The notes: generated from the sequence alone by a model not told the origin. 64,000 nucleotides of DNA from Flammeovirgaceae bacterium UBA6059 (GCA_002435755.1 DIYH01000016.1:779-64778); one strand, 5' to 3'. Shown: positions 1 to 8,594, numbered from the stretch's first letter. Made by a program: numbers and translations.

Positions 1-3
1 ATT

Positions 4-19
4 CCGCCCTTGAGGGCGG
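4..19. terminator. GC-rich hairpin beyond the yceI-like gene
   Basis: CCGCCC-TTGA-GGGCGG forms a perfect 6-bp stem with a 4-nt loop. It lies about 40 nt past the stop codon of the minus-strand yceI-like gene, so it could end that transcript. The window starts three bases further on, so I cannot see whether a T tract follows. It could also be one more member of the short intergenic hairpins seen near 1.85 kb. Confidence 0.35.
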
Positions 20-56
20 TTAGGTGGGTGTCGTTTACAATTCCATTTCTTTTCTG

Positions 57-596
57 CTATTGGGCTACCACCTGTACGTTGAGGGCCAATTTGACCTGCT
101 CACCAACGACCACAGTACCTGTCTCAGTAAGGGCGCTCCAGCTTAGGTTAAATTCTTTGCGATTGATGTTACCTGAGATTTCAAATCCGGCTTTGGTCTG
201 TCCGTAAGGATCAACCACTGTACCTCCATGGGTCACATCAAGTGTTATGGGCTTGGTCACGTCTCTGATGTTCAAGTCTCCAATTAACTCATAAGTGTCC
301 TCTCCGGTTTTCTTGAAGCTCGTACCTACGAATGTCATTTCAGGATACTTGGCAGCATTGAAGAAGTCATCTGACTTTAAGTGTGCATCACGGTCAACTA
401 CACCAGTAGAGATACTGTCTATTTTGGTGCTGAATTCAATTTCTGCGTTCTCAAAGTCTTCCTCAGTCTGTACAAGACTACCGTCAAATTCTGTGAACTT
501 GCCATTCACGGTAGAGATCACAAGGTGCTTTACTTTAAATCCTATTTCTGAGTGTGTTGGGTCTATCGCCCATTTTGTAGTTGCTAATGTTTCCAT
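57..596 (-). CDS. YceI family lipid-binding-like protein
   Basis: The 179-residue product is a YceI-type beta-barrel (lipocalin-like) protein. The family binds isoprenoid or other amphiphilic ligands; no enzymatic role is established. Matching features are the opening W-x-I-D-P-x-H-S-x-I-G-F, the V-x-G-K-F-x-x-F-D-G block at about residues 32-41, and D-L-x-I-R-D-V-T-K near residue 110. There is no signal peptide, as in the cytosolic Bacteroidota versions. I chose the internal ATG at 596 because METLATTKW begins directly before the conserved core; an upstream in-frame ATG at 620 would add eight poorly conserved residues. A perfect palindrome sits 41-60 bases upstream, which suggests repression by a MarR-type regulator. 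Confidence 0.9.
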   Translation of the reverse strand: METLATTKWAIDPTHSEIGFKVKHLVISTVNGKFTEFDGSLVQTEEDFENAEIEFSTKIDSISTGVVDRDAHLKSDDFFNAAKYPEMTFVGTSFKKTGEDTYELIGDLNIRDVTKPITLDVTHGGTVVDPYGQTKAGFEISGNINRKEFNLSWSALTETGTVVVGEQVKLALNVQVVAQ

Positions 597-636
597 TGTT
601 CTAGTTTTTAAGTTTGTCAATTAATACGTATATACA

Positions 637-674
637 TTATATGTAGTTACATATAAATTAAGTAATCTTTCAAA
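637..674 (-). promoter_or_regulatory. yceI promoter with palindromic operator
   Basis: The 20-bp sequence at 637-656 is a near-perfect palindrome: arms TTATATGTA and TACATATAA around a GT/AC centre. On the minus strand a TTTG (671-674) lies about 17 nt upstream of a TATGTA, so the palindrome covers the probable -7 element. Palindromes of this size and position are typical MarR-dimer operators. In many Bacteroidota a MarR gene and yceI are linked, and a MarR gene lies elsewhere in this window (25847). The pairing of the two is inference. Confidence 0.5.
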
Positions 675-751
675 CCTCAGATTATCAATAAGTTAAAATG
701 GAGATGCTACTTTGAATACCATAGAAAAATGGCCCTCGAAGGAATTTTTGG

Positions 752-804
752 CGAGGTTTCGACGAGCTCAACCTTCAGGCGCCTTACCTCGAACCTTGAG
801 GTTC
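752..804. repeat. REP-like intergenic palindrome
   Basis: This intergenic stretch holds two nested inverted repeats. CGAGGT (752-757) is answered by ACCTCG (786-791), and GAACCT-TG-AGGTTC (791-804) is a tight palindrome. The interior TTCGACGAGCTCAACCTTCAGG has the look of the short extragenic palindromes scattered through many bacterial genomes. It lies between the yceI-like and bcp genes, both on the minus strand, so it may sit in the bcp 3' region. There is no clear T tract. Confidence 0.4.
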
Positions 805-850
805 TCGAAAGGTTTACTCTTTGGACGTCACAATGCACCCTTGGAGAACG

Positions 851-1321
851 TTAGGGTGACTTACTGAATGATTTGATAACGCGTATTGCTTCTCGTACGT
901 GCTTGTCTGCATTGAGCTGTGAATTGAAGACATACTGAATGATACCTTCTTTATCGATGATGTAGGTGACCCTTCCCGGTAGGAGACCAAGCACACTTCG
1001 AGGTACCCCAAACTGCTTCTCCACTTTATGACCCTGGTCGCTCAGCAAGGTGAAGTTGAGACGATGCTTCTCCGCAAATCGCTTGTGCGATCTGGGGCTG
1101 TCGGCACTGATGCCAAACACCTTAGCATTATGTGCTTCAAAATCTTCGAAACTGTCCCTGAAACTGCAAGCCTCACGCGTACAACCCGGCGTATCGTCTT
1201 TGGGGTAGAAGTAAATCACCAATGGCGACTGACCCAGGTGCTCATTGATGTCCACCCATTCGTCATTTTGATCCTTAAGCTTAAACGCTGGTATCTTGTC
1301 TCCCTTTGCTAGTTTGGCCAT
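851..1321 (-). CDS. bcp: Thioredoxin-dependent thiol peroxidase (Bcp/PrxQ)
   Basis: This 156-residue peroxiredoxin reduces hydrogen peroxide and organic hydroperoxides using thioredoxin as donor, in the cytoplasm. The signature P-K-D-D-T-P-G-C-T-x-E-A-C holds the peroxidatic Cys47 and the resolving Cys52, the five-residue spacing of the BCP/PrxQ class. The length and the A-F-K-L-K-D start are normal for the family. The start codon is 20 bp from the divergently transcribed phosphatase gene, so the two promoters must overlap each other's 5' ends. Confidence 0.96.
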   Translation of the reverse strand: MAKLAKGDKIPAFKLKDQNDEWVDINEHLGQSPLVIYFYPKDDTPGCTREACSFRDSFEDFEAHNAKVFGISADSPRSHKRFAEKHRLNFTLLSDQGHKVEKQFGVPRSVLGLLPGRVTYIIDKEGIIQYVFNSQLNADKHVREAIRVIKSFSKSP

Positions 1322-1341
1322 TGTCGATAGATTTACTTGAT

Positions 1342-1842
1342 ATGTCTGTAACTAAACAACTCCTCGCCACTTTTTCGTTGGTATGGCTCCTTTCGAGTTG
1401 CACTGCCCAAGTTAAACCTACGACCCTGATCATTGTTCGTCATGCTGAGAAATTATCAGAAGGCCAGGACCCGGCACTCACTACTGAGGGTACCGCGCGT
1501 GCCGATTACCTATCGGAATTGTTGTCTCGTCAGCCGATCTCAGCGGTCTATTCAACGCCTTATGTACGTACGCGACTGACAGGTATGCCTACCGCTACCG
1601 CGAATGATTTGCAAGTCTTAGAGTATGATCCTTCAGATCATGAAGGTTTTCTGAAAGAAGTCCTCGCCAAACACTCCGGTCAAACCGTCCTCATCACTGG
1701 CCACAGCAACACCGTACCTAGAATGGTCAATCTGTTGACTGGCTCCTCACTAGCCAATTTCGAGGATAGTGATTACGGAAATCTGTTTGTGGTCACTGGG
1801 AATGCGTTAAGGGAGTGTACTTCGCTGAATTTGTTTTATTGA
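1342..1842 (+). CDS. Histidine phosphatase (SixA/PGM-like) lipoprotein
   Basis: A 166-residue lipoprotein with a histidine-phosphatase (phosphoglycerate-mutase-like) domain. The N-terminus has a hydrophobic stretch ending in the lipobox L-L-S-S-C (Cys20), so it is probably membrane-anchored outside the cytoplasm. The catalytic motif is V-R-H-A-E-K (His34), and the second histidine is in T-G-H-S-N-T (His121). I use the ATG at 1342 rather than an in-frame ATG 36 bases upstream because the signal sequence begins there and the upstream start lies inside bcp. The substrate is unknown; relatives dephosphorylate small phosphoesters or phosphohistidine. Confidence 0.85.
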   Translation: MSVTKQLLATFSLVWLLSSCTAQVKPTTLIIVRHAEKLSEGQDPALTTEGTARADYLSELLSRQPISAVYSTPYVRTRLTGMPTATANDLQVLEYDPSDHEGFLKEVLAKHSGQTVLITGHSNTVPRMVNLLTGSSLANFEDSDYGNLFVVTGNALRECTSLNLFY

Positions 1843-1852
1843 GATGTTTTAG

Positions 1853-1936
1853 CTGGTTTGTGAAGGCACAAACCAGTGCATCTAGGATATTTTTCTGTTA
1901 GCTCTGCTCTCAGAAGTCATTCTCGAAGAGAATCCA
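1853..1936. repeat. Intergenic two-hairpin repeat, copy 1
   Basis: Part of a 439-bp gene-free stretch (1843-2281). Hairpin A is CTGGTTTGTG-AAGG-CACAAACCAG (1853-1876), a perfect 10-bp stem. Hairpin B is ATTCTC-GAA-GAGAAT (1919-1933). The same arrangement recurs at 2060-2144 with the sequence between the hairpins partly conserved. A further small hairpin, ACTCCC-TGC-GGGAGT, lies at 1975-1989. Hairpin A may terminate the phosphatase transcript, although no strong T tract follows it. Confidence 0.6.
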
Positions 1937-2059
1937 TTTTCTAACTCAGACATACTAATGCAAGATTCCCATAGACTCCCTGCGGGAGTGACTGCAGGAA
2001 TGAATATTTATCGAATCTGTGTCCGTGACATTATCGGCCTTCGACAAATGATTAAGTAA

Positions 2060-2144
2060 CTGGTTTGTGAAGACTCAAGCCAGGGGATGTAGGATATTTA
2101 TGACGTAAAATCTACTCTTAGAAGTCATTCCCGAAGGGAATCTA
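2060..2144. repeat. Intergenic two-hairpin repeat, copy 2
   Basis: A direct, imperfect repeat of 1853-1936. Hairpin A here is CTGGTTTGTG-AAGA-CTCAAGCCAG, with one mismatch and one wobble. Hairpin B is ATTCCC-GAA-GGGAAT (2127-2141). Relative to copy 1, hairpin B changes T to C on one arm and A to G on the other, so base pairing is kept. The shared text between the hairpins includes TAGGATATTT and AGAAGTCATTC. Confidence 0.6.
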
Positions 2145-2251
2145 TGATCCGATGCTGAAGAGTTTGCGCACATTTGGAATGCGTGCTTCATCTAGATCGG
2201 AACGCTTTATAAAAGCGCTCCAGACCAATGCTAAAGCCACCTTCCCGCTAA

Positions 2252-2271
2252 GGTTCGTGTCCTCACGAACC
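2252..2271 (-). repeat. Related hairpin, inverted orientation
   Basis: GGTTCGTG-TCCT-CACGAACC is a perfect 8-bp stem. Read on the minus strand it is CTGGTTCGTG-AGGA-CACGAACC, which matches hairpin A of the two upstream repeats except for a paired T-A to C-G change in the stem. It lies 10 bases past the stop of the minus-strand glycosidase gene, so it could end that transcript. Confidence 0.5.
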
Positions 2272-2281
2272 AGAGCCAGGC

Positions 2282-3325
2282 CTACTGCCCATACCACTTA
2301 CTAATCACCTCCATGGCAGGTTTATTCTGCGGGGTGTATCGGGTATTCGCCGAACCACCAGAGTTACTAGGATCTGGGTGCCACTTCCATAAGAAGCCAC
2401 CACCAAACCAGTCTTCTGTCCAAAACTCTTCATAAAGTGCTTGATAGCCGATGGCTTGTCCTTCAAGGTTGAGTGTTAATTCTTGCTGGTCAAGTTCCCA
2501 GTGCCCAGCCGCGGTGAAGTCAGCACTGCGGTAGCCATACTCGGTGAATATGATAGGTCGATTATGCTGCTCCGAGAGGTCTTGCATTTTTGCCTTGACG
2601 GGTCGCCATCCAGCTTTGAGGGTCTCTGGTTTGGGTGTTTGAAGATCACACACCGGGAAGTACGCATCAACACCTATATAGTCGAGTTCGCTCCAAAAGG
2701 TGACGTTCTCATAATTATCCCAATTGGATGCGTAGGTGAGTGGCCCATCGTAGATCTCACGGCATTTGCTGATAAGCTGCGACCAGAACTCAGGTCGCTT
2801 CTTCACGGCCTGCCGGTACTCGGTACCGATGCACAACATATCTACATTCATCGAATCGGCAATTCTGGCATTAGTAAGGATGTATTCTTCGTACGCTTTT
2901 TCCCATGTCGACCATTCTTGCTCAGTCTCCAGGTCAAAATCACCCGGCCAACCATCACCTCTGACCCACACGTGGGGTTTGATCATGGTTTTGAAGCCAG
3001 CGGCTTGTGCTTTCTTGATCAATTCAATAGTTCCTTCAGAGCGCTCACCCCACCATTGTCGCCCATGATCAAACATGACTTCAGGCACATGTCCACGACT
3101 AAAAGCATAAGGCACAATAGACACCCAATCCGCATTGATCTGATGGATCGAGTCCATCCAATGATCTGGAAAATCCTGAGGAGGACTGACGAAGTTGACA
3201 CCATCGATCTTCTCAACCACCACTTTTGGTTCATCCTCAACAAACTCGTCCCACAAGATGAATGGAATCATCAAGGGAAGTATTACAAACGAACCAAGTA
3301 CTAGAAATCTAGACATCTGGGTCAT
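2282..3325 (-). CDS. GH113-like glycoside hydrolase, membrane-anchored
   Basis: A 347-residue protein with an N-terminal hydrophobic anchor (about residues 6-24) and a TIM-barrel resembling glycoside hydrolase family 113 (beta-mannanase type). The proposed acid/base is Glu169 in C-I-G-T-E-Y, and the proposed nucleophile is Glu262 in I-I-F-T-E-Y-G-Y. Aromatic residues typical of a sugar cleft occur in the W-x-W-H-P-D stretch near the C-terminus. The substrate cannot be read from sequence. The first ATG overlaps the upstream exporter gene by 17 bp; a second ATG three codons in is equally possible. Translational coupling to the exporter is likely. Confidence 0.8.
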   Translation of the reverse strand: MTQMSRFLVLGSFVILPLMIPFILWDEFVEDEPKVVVEKIDGVNFVSPPQDFPDHWMDSIHQINADWVSIVPYAFSRGHVPEVMFDHGRQWWGERSEGTIELIKKAQAAGFKTMIKPHVWVRGDGWPGDFDLETEQEWSTWEKAYEEYILTNARIADSMNVDMLCIGTEYRQAVKKRPEFWSQLISKCREIYDGPLTYASNWDNYENVTFWSELDYIGVDAYFPVCDLQTPKPETLKAGWRPVKAKMQDLSEQHNRPIIFTEYGYRSADFTAAGHWELDQQELTLNLEGQAIGYQALYEEFWTEDWFGGGFLWKWHPDPSNSGGSANTRYTPQNKPAMEVISKWYGQ

Positions 3326-5555
3326 TAACGGTTTCAGGAGCTTTTTGATTTGAAGTTAGCAGAGCAGGCAAGAGATACAGATCAATGGCTATTGCAAAAA
3401 GTAAGGTAAGCGATATCAAAAGACCGATTGAAAAGGTCGTTTGGAACGAACTGAAAATGAATAATGAGAAGCCAGCGATTAAAATAAGGCTAGTGAAGAT
3501 GATGGCTTTTCCAGTAGACGCCAATGTGGATGCAACTGCTGCATCGATGCTTTTCCCTTTTTGCAGTTCCTGGTTGTATTTGCTCAAGAAATGAACCGTG
3601 TCATCGACAGCTATACCAAAACTCACAGCAAAGATGATTGTGTTAGATAAGCTCAAGGGTATTTGTAACCAACCTAGTACTCCTGCAATGAAAAGTAATG
3701 GCAGAAGATTACAGACCAGCGAGATCAATACTAGTCGAATGTCGCGATAAACCAACCCTAGTATGATGCCCACAGTGATGATCGCCATCAACAATCCAAA
3801 CAGCAGATTTTTGGAGATAAACTCATGTGACCGATCAATTAAGTAAGTAGTTCCTGTTAACCTGACATCAAGCAAGTCAGTATCAATTTTGTTTTCAATA
3901 AAGGTCTTTAAGGCCATGTCCTTTTGTTGGGATAGCTGACTTCCATAGTCAGGCACAAAACCAGAGATCCTGGTTTGATAGGGCTTAACAGCTATCACAG
4001 CTTCAGGCACCAATTTTTGTCGCATCACTTCCCAACGCTTGCCCCAGTTCTGGTAGGTCTCTTGATCTGGTACGACGTAATCCCCGGTCAGCGCCTTATT
4101 ATACAATAGCACAGGGGTGAGCGGACTGACCAGCGATGAAACACTATACTCATCGATGAGGTAATTGGTCAATCTGTTGAGCTGTTCGATGACTTCTGGC
4201 TGATAGACTGATTGTGTGGTGTCTCTGAGTTTGATGCTCAACTCCCAGGGTTTAGATCCATCAAACTGCTCTTCAAAAAAGACGAAGCTTGATTTGATGC
4301 TGCTAGGGTCCGGTAAGTCACCGATGAGCTTGGCATCTATTCTCAACTGGTAGAGTCCCATGAAAGCAAGTAGAGTCAGCCCAATAAACCCAACTTTGAT
4401 GAAGCCTTGCTTATTTTGAATAGTTTCCAAAGATGGAGCCAGGCTTTTATCAGACTTATTGGCTCTTGCTGGCCTAATGAACTCGGGCCAAACTGTAATG
4501 ATTGCGGGTAGAAGAGAGAATGTAACTGCGAATGCGATCAAGACACCCGTTCCTGTCACTGCTCCCATCTGGCTAATGGGTTTCGAAGAAGCAGTTAGGA
4601 GCGTAAAGAATCCAATCGCGGTGGTTACAGAGGTCAGTAGTGTGGCTTGCCCAACTTCTTTTAAGCTGATGCTTAATGCTTGCTCGGGATCGATACCAGC
4701 TGCTAACTCATCCTTGTATCTTGATGAGAAATGGATAATATCGGACATGCTGACGATCACTAGGATCATGGGAATCAGTGCTCCCATCACATCTATCGGG
4801 ATCTTGACCAAAGCCATACCACAGAAAGTAATTGTCAGCACCAATCCGATGATGACTACACTTACCAATATCAAAGGAGCACTTCTGAATATCCACCACA
4901 TAATTCCTATGATCAACAGGGCTCCAATGCCAAGGAACAACTGAAAGTCTTTCTGAATGCTCTGCACAAAGACAACCTGAGCTTTGGCTTTTCCTGCTAA
5001 GAAGTAATGGTCAAATCCATGCTCCTTGAGTAGACCTTCAATCTTCTTCACAAGAATGCCCCCATCTTCTAAATCCAATGGTTGATGACGAATGACCAAC
5101 CGCATTGATTGCAGATCACTGCTCAATAACAGTCCCATCAATCCAGGCTCAATGGCCAGAGAAGCACTGTCTTTTTGAAGCCTTTCATCAGCATCAGGAT
5201 GCAGATACGGAACAAGCACCATGCTTAGAGGTGTCTTGATGGGATATTTAAGCGTAGTAGGATCGGCAACCATCGTCACCTCCTTTAGACTATTGATATT
5301 AGTGGATAGCGCATTGATTCTGGTAAGAAAATCAGCATTAAAGACACCTCCGGTAGGTTTAAAACCCAGCATCAGGTAGTCATTGTCATTGCCAAATTCA
5401 TTCCGGTAGGACTGGTAGAAGACTAGCTCAGGGTCATCCATAGAAAAGAGGCTTTCGAAATCGTAATCGAATCTGAGTGCGGGCAGTTGAGTGAGTGAGA
5501 AGAGCAGCATTACCAGCAATCCAAGGATGATATATCTGGCTGTAGACTTACTCAT
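3309..5555 (-). CDS. RND/MMPL-family exporter
   Basis: A 748-residue inner-membrane protein of the RND superfamily, MMPL/SSD type. It has the duplicated architecture of the family: one N-terminal helix, a large periplasmic domain (about 40-200), five or six helices (about 200-370), then a second helix, a second periplasmic loop (about 400-580) and a last helical bundle ending near 735. Conserved transmembrane acidic segments are visible as M-S-D-I-I-H-F (first half) and A-V-D-D-T-V-H-F (second half). Such proteins export lipids or other hydrophobic compounds using the proton gradient. It lacks an adjacent adaptor gene and overlaps the glycosidase gene downstream. Confidence 0.88.
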   Translation of the reverse strand: MSKSTARYIILGLLVMLLFSLTQLPALRFDYDFESLFSMDDPELVFYQSYRNEFGNDNDYLMLGFKPTGGVFNADFLTRINALSTNINSLKEVTMVADPTTLKYPIKTPLSMVLVPYLHPDADERLQKDSASLAIEPGLMGLLLSSDLQSMRLVIRHQPLDLEDGGILVKKIEGLLKEHGFDHYFLAGKAKAQVVFVQSIQKDFQLFLGIGALLIIGIMWWIFRSAPLILVSVVIIGLVLTITFCGMALVKIPIDVMGALIPMILVIVSMSDIIHFSSRYKDELAAGIDPEQALSISLKEVGQATLLTSVTTAIGFFTLLTASSKPISQMGAVTGTGVLIAFAVTFSLLPAIITVWPEFIRPARANKSDKSLAPSLETIQNKQGFIKVGFIGLTLLAFMGLYQLRIDAKLIGDLPDPSSIKSSFVFFEEQFDGSKPWELSIKLRDTTQSVYQPEVIEQLNRLTNYLIDEYSVSSLVSPLTPVLLYNKALTGDYVVPDQETYQNWGKRWEVMRQKLVPEAVIAVKPYQTRISGFVPDYGSQLSQQKDMALKTFIENKIDTDLLDVRLTGTTYLIDRSHEFISKNLLFGLLMAIITVGIILGLVYRDIRLVLISLVCNLLPLLFIAGVLGWLQIPLSLSNTIIFAVSFGIAVDDTVHFLSKYNQELQKGKSIDAAVASTLASTGKAIIFTSLILIAGFSLFIFSSFQTTFSIGLLISLTLLFAIAIDLYLLPALLTSNQKAPETVNDPDV

Positions 5556-5628
5556 ATATTGTTGCTGATCCGACTTTTTAAGGAGGCAAATAGTACCTTT
5601 ATCCCAACATAATCAAAAATAGAAGAGG

Positions 5629-6423
5629 ATGAAGCAATATCACGATTTGATGCAACATATATTGGACAATGGAGTAGACAAATTAGATCGAACTGGTACG
5701 GGTACGCGCAGTGTTTTCGGATATCAGATGCGCTTCCACCTTGAAGATGGTTTCCCGCTTGTTACCACAAAAAAGCTTCACCTGCGATCGATTATTCATG
5801 AGTTGCTATGGTTCCTCATGGGTGATAGTAACATCAAATACCTCAAAGAAAACAAAGTTCGTATCTGGGACGAGTGGGCAGATGAAAATGGCGACTTGGG
5901 TCCTGTATATGGTGTGCAATGGCGCAGCTGGCCGGATCACAAGGGACGTAAACATGATCAGATCACTCGACTGATCAATCAAATCAAGAATTCTCCTGAT
6001 AGTCGCAGACTACTGGTAAGTGCCTGGAATGTAGGAGATGTAGAGGACATGGCCTTGCCACCTTGCCATACCATGTTTCAGTTTTATGTGGCTGAGGGTA
6101 AGTTGTCTTGTCAGTTGTATCAGCGAAGTGCAGATGTTTTCCTCGGCGTGCCTTTCAATATTGCTTCCTACGCTTTGCTGACTATGATGGTGGCGCAGGT
6201 TTGTGACCTAGGATATGGCGATTTTGTGCATACCTTCGGTGACGCTCATTTGTACTCCAATCATATCGAGCAGGCAGAGCTTCAGCTGACACGTGATATT
6301 CGTCCGCTACCGCAAATGATCATCAATCCGTTAGTAAAGGATATTTTTTCATTTAAGTATGAGGATTTTACATTGGTGAATTATGATCCTCACCCACATA
6401 TCAAGGCCGAAGTTGCCGTCTAA
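5629..6423 (+). CDS. thyA: Thymidylate synthase
   Basis: A 264-residue ThyA that methylates dUMP to dTMP with methylenetetrahydrofolate. The catalytic cysteine is Cys146 in L-P-P-C-H-T, and the folate/dUMP block Q-R-S-A-D-x-F-L-G-V-P-F-N-I follows. Length equals that of the E. coli enzyme. It heads a compact run with sdaAB (5 bp gap) and the tolC-hlyD pair. A TACCTTTA sequence 30-40 bp upstream could be the -7 element, but I see no well-spaced TTG. AGAGG just before the ATG is a weak ribosome-binding site. Confidence 0.98.
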   Translation: MKQYHDLMQHILDNGVDKLDRTGTGTRSVFGYQMRFHLEDGFPLVTTKKLHLRSIIHELLWFLMGDSNIKYLKENKVRIWDEWADENGDLGPVYGVQWRSWPDHKGRKHDQITRLINQIKNSPDSRRLLVSAWNVGDVEDMALPPCHTMFQFYVAEGKLSCQLYQRSADVFLGVPFNIASYALLTMMVAQVCDLGYGDFVHTFGDAHLYSNHIEQAELQLTRDIRPLPQMIINPLVKDIFSFKYEDFTLVNYDPHPHIKAEVAV

Positions 6424-6428
6424 TTATT

Positions 6429-7106
6429 ATGGCAGAGCGAAGTAGCGTATTTGATATGATAGGACCCGTGATGATAGGGCCCTCTAGTTCTCATACCGCT
6501 GGTGTTGTTCGTATAGGTAGGGTGGGTGTACGCGTACTAGGTGGTGTGCCTACGAATGCCCAGGTCACATTTTACAATAGCTTTGCACGTACTTATGAAG
6601 GTCATGGAAGTGATAGGGCCATTATTGCCGGCCTGTTGGATTTCAAGACTGACGATACCCGTATCAAGACTGCATTTGATGAAGCTAAGAGCAATGGCCT
6701 GAGCTGGACTTTTCGGTCTGTGGGTAATGCTTCGACAATGCATCCGAATACCATAAAACTTCAACTCGAAAGGGAGGACAAAGAGGTGTCTTTGGTAGGA
6801 GAGAGTCGTGGAGGTGGATTGATTAAAATATCAGAAGTCAACGGGTTTGATGCCATTTTTACTGCGAGCTCTCATACCATGATCATCACCGCCGAAGATG
6901 TAAAGGGTAGTATTGCCTTTATCACTGGTATTTTGAGTAACGATGAATGCAATATTGCAACCATGACCGTTTCCAGGAAGGGAAAAAACGACCTTGCCTG
7001 CCTGATTCTTGAAATGGATTCCGGTCCAGAAAAACTTACTATCGATTACCTACGTAACCTAAAATGGGTGAAAGACATCATATATATCCCAGATATAGAT
7101 ATGTAA
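6429..7106 (+). CDS. sdaAB: L-serine ammonia-lyase, beta subunit
   Basis: A 225-residue beta subunit of the iron-sulfur L-serine dehydratase, which converts L-serine to pyruvate and ammonia. The N-terminal half has the family motif M-I-G-P-S-S-S-H-T-A-G, and G-H-G-S-D-R-A follows. The C-terminal third (about 150-225) is an ACT domain beginning T-M-I-I-T-A-E-D. The iron-sulfur alpha subunit (SdaAA) is not in the window, so its gene must be elsewhere. Start is 5 bp after thyA. Confidence 0.93.
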   Translation: MAERSSVFDMIGPVMIGPSSSHTAGVVRIGRVGVRVLGGVPTNAQVTFYNSFARTYEGHGSDRAIIAGLLDFKTDDTRIKTAFDEAKSNGLSWTFRSVGNASTMHPNTIKLQLEREDKEVSLVGESRGGGLIKISEVNGFDAIFTASSHTMIITAEDVKGSIAFITGILSNDECNIATMTVSRKGKNDLACLILEMDSGPEKLTIDYLRNLKWVKDIIYIPDIDM

Positions 7107-7134
7107 CACCCGTACAATAAGGTCAAAGCACAAA

Positions 7135-8589
7135 ATGAAATTATTTTTTGGAGGCCTAGCGCTTCTTTCCCTGCCTTTTTTTGGTTTTGCTCAGCAGACA
7201 GAACCACGGATATTAACACTAGAGGAGTGCGTAGGTATTGCTCTTGAAAATAACCTGAATATCAAAAGAAGCGAACTTGATCTTGAGGACCAGGAGATCA
7301 CTCTCAAACAGAACAGGTTCAACCAACTGCCCAACCTCAATCTTGGAGGTAACTATGGTTTTAACTGGGGTAGGTCTATTGATCCGACAAGCAATCTGTT
7401 CATCTCTCAAAGGATTGGATTCACTGGAGTATCAGGAAACACTAATTGGGTGCTTTTTAATGGTATGCAGGTCAGAAAGAGTATTGAACAAAGTCAGGTT
7501 GACCTCCAGGCAAGAACCTATGACCTTGAGAGAGCCAAAAATGATGTCATCCTCTCAGTTGTCGATGCATACCTAACGGTAATTTTCAACGAAGAGCAGT
7601 TGGAGAATGCTCGTTTCCAACTACAATCGACCAATGAACAACTGCTGAGGACCAATAAATTAGTGGATGCAGGATCATTGCCGATCACCAATAAACTTAA
7701 TCTGGAAGCCCAGTTAGCAAGTGATGAGGTAAACCTTGTGCAAAATGAGAACAACCTCGCATTATCTCTACTAAATTTGAAACAGCTAATGCTATTGCCC
7801 GCTTCAGACTTGATATCCGTGGACAAGCCAGAGTTGGATGTTGAATTGGAGTTGGCCTTGGTAGAGGAGACTGACGATATCTATGCCACTGCTGAGCAGC
7901 TTATGCCTGAAGTCAAAAGTGCAGATCTTACCATACAAAGTGCTGATTTGGGTTATAAAATGGCCCAGGGCCGGAGGTATCCTTCCCTATCGGTAAATGG
8001 TGGATTCTCGACCAATTACTCATCAGCAGCCAACAGAGAGCGTCGTATTTTTGATGGTACTGAGACAGTTGTGAGGCAGACTGGTTTCTTAACAGGTGAT
8101 CCAAGCACTACAGTGTCTTCTATAATAGAACAGCCCCGCGTTGTAGAGGTCCTTCCGGATTTTCAGTTAAGTGATCAGTTTAGTGAGAACCTCAGTAGAT
8201 CGTTATCACTAAGCTTATCAATTCCTGTTTTCAATAGATGGCAGACAGAGGCAGGTATTCAACGGTCGAAAATAAACCAACAAAGAGCTCAGATTACAGC
8301 CCAAGAGACCCGTAACCAGTTGCGTCAGAATATCGAGACAGCTTATAACGATGCGCTTGCAGCGTCAAAGTCCTATACAGCGTCATTAAAACAGGTAGAA
8401 GCTCTAGAAGAGAGCTTCAGGGTTACTAAAAATCAATATGATTTGGGAGCTGTCAACTTCACCGACTTTCAGGTAGCAAGTAACAATCTTGTTCAGGCAA
8501 AAAGTGATCTTATCAGGGCGAAATACCAATATCTTTTCCGCCTTAAGATCCTTGATTTTTACCAGGGTAAACCCCTCAATATCGACTAG
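7135..8589 (+). CDS. TolC family outer-membrane efflux protein
   Basis: A 484-residue TolC-type channel with an N-terminal signal peptide cut near G-F-A-Q-Q (about residue 20). Two repeated outer-membrane efflux domains of long alpha-helices are evident, with the periplasmic heptad-rich regions at about 110-220 and 370-460. It should form a trimeric outer-membrane tunnel for a tripartite exporter together with the adaptor encoded 5 bp downstream. The opening L-T-L-E-E-C-V-x-I-A-L-E-N-N-L is typical of Bacteroidota TolC proteins. Confidence 0.95.
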   Translation: MKLFFGGLALLSLPFFGFAQQTEPRILTLEECVGIALENNLNIKRSELDLEDQEITLKQNRFNQLPNLNLGGNYGFNWGRSIDPTSNLFISQRIGFTGVSGNTNWVLFNGMQVRKSIEQSQVDLQARTYDLERAKNDVILSVVDAYLTVIFNEEQLENARFQLQSTNEQLLRTNKLVDAGSLPITNKLNLEAQLASDEVNLVQNENNLALSLLNLKQLMLLPASDLISVDKPELDVELELALVEETDDIYATAEQLMPEVKSADLTIQSADLGYKMAQGRRYPSLSVNGGFSTNYSSAANRERRIFDGTETVVRQTGFLTGDPSTTVSSIIEQPRVVEVLPDFQLSDQFSENLSRSLSLSLSIPVFNRWQTEAGIQRSKINQQRAQITAQETRNQLRQNIETAYNDALAASKSYTASLKQVEALEESFRVTKNQYDLGAVNFTDFQVASNNLVQAKSDLIRAKYQYLFRLKILDFYQGKPLNID

Positions 8590-8594
8590 TTCTT

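Noticed and set aside
2483..3304. 273-residue open frame on the plus strand opposite the glycosidase gene
   Set aside because: It is antisense to a gene with clear GH113 motifs and has no recognisable family features.
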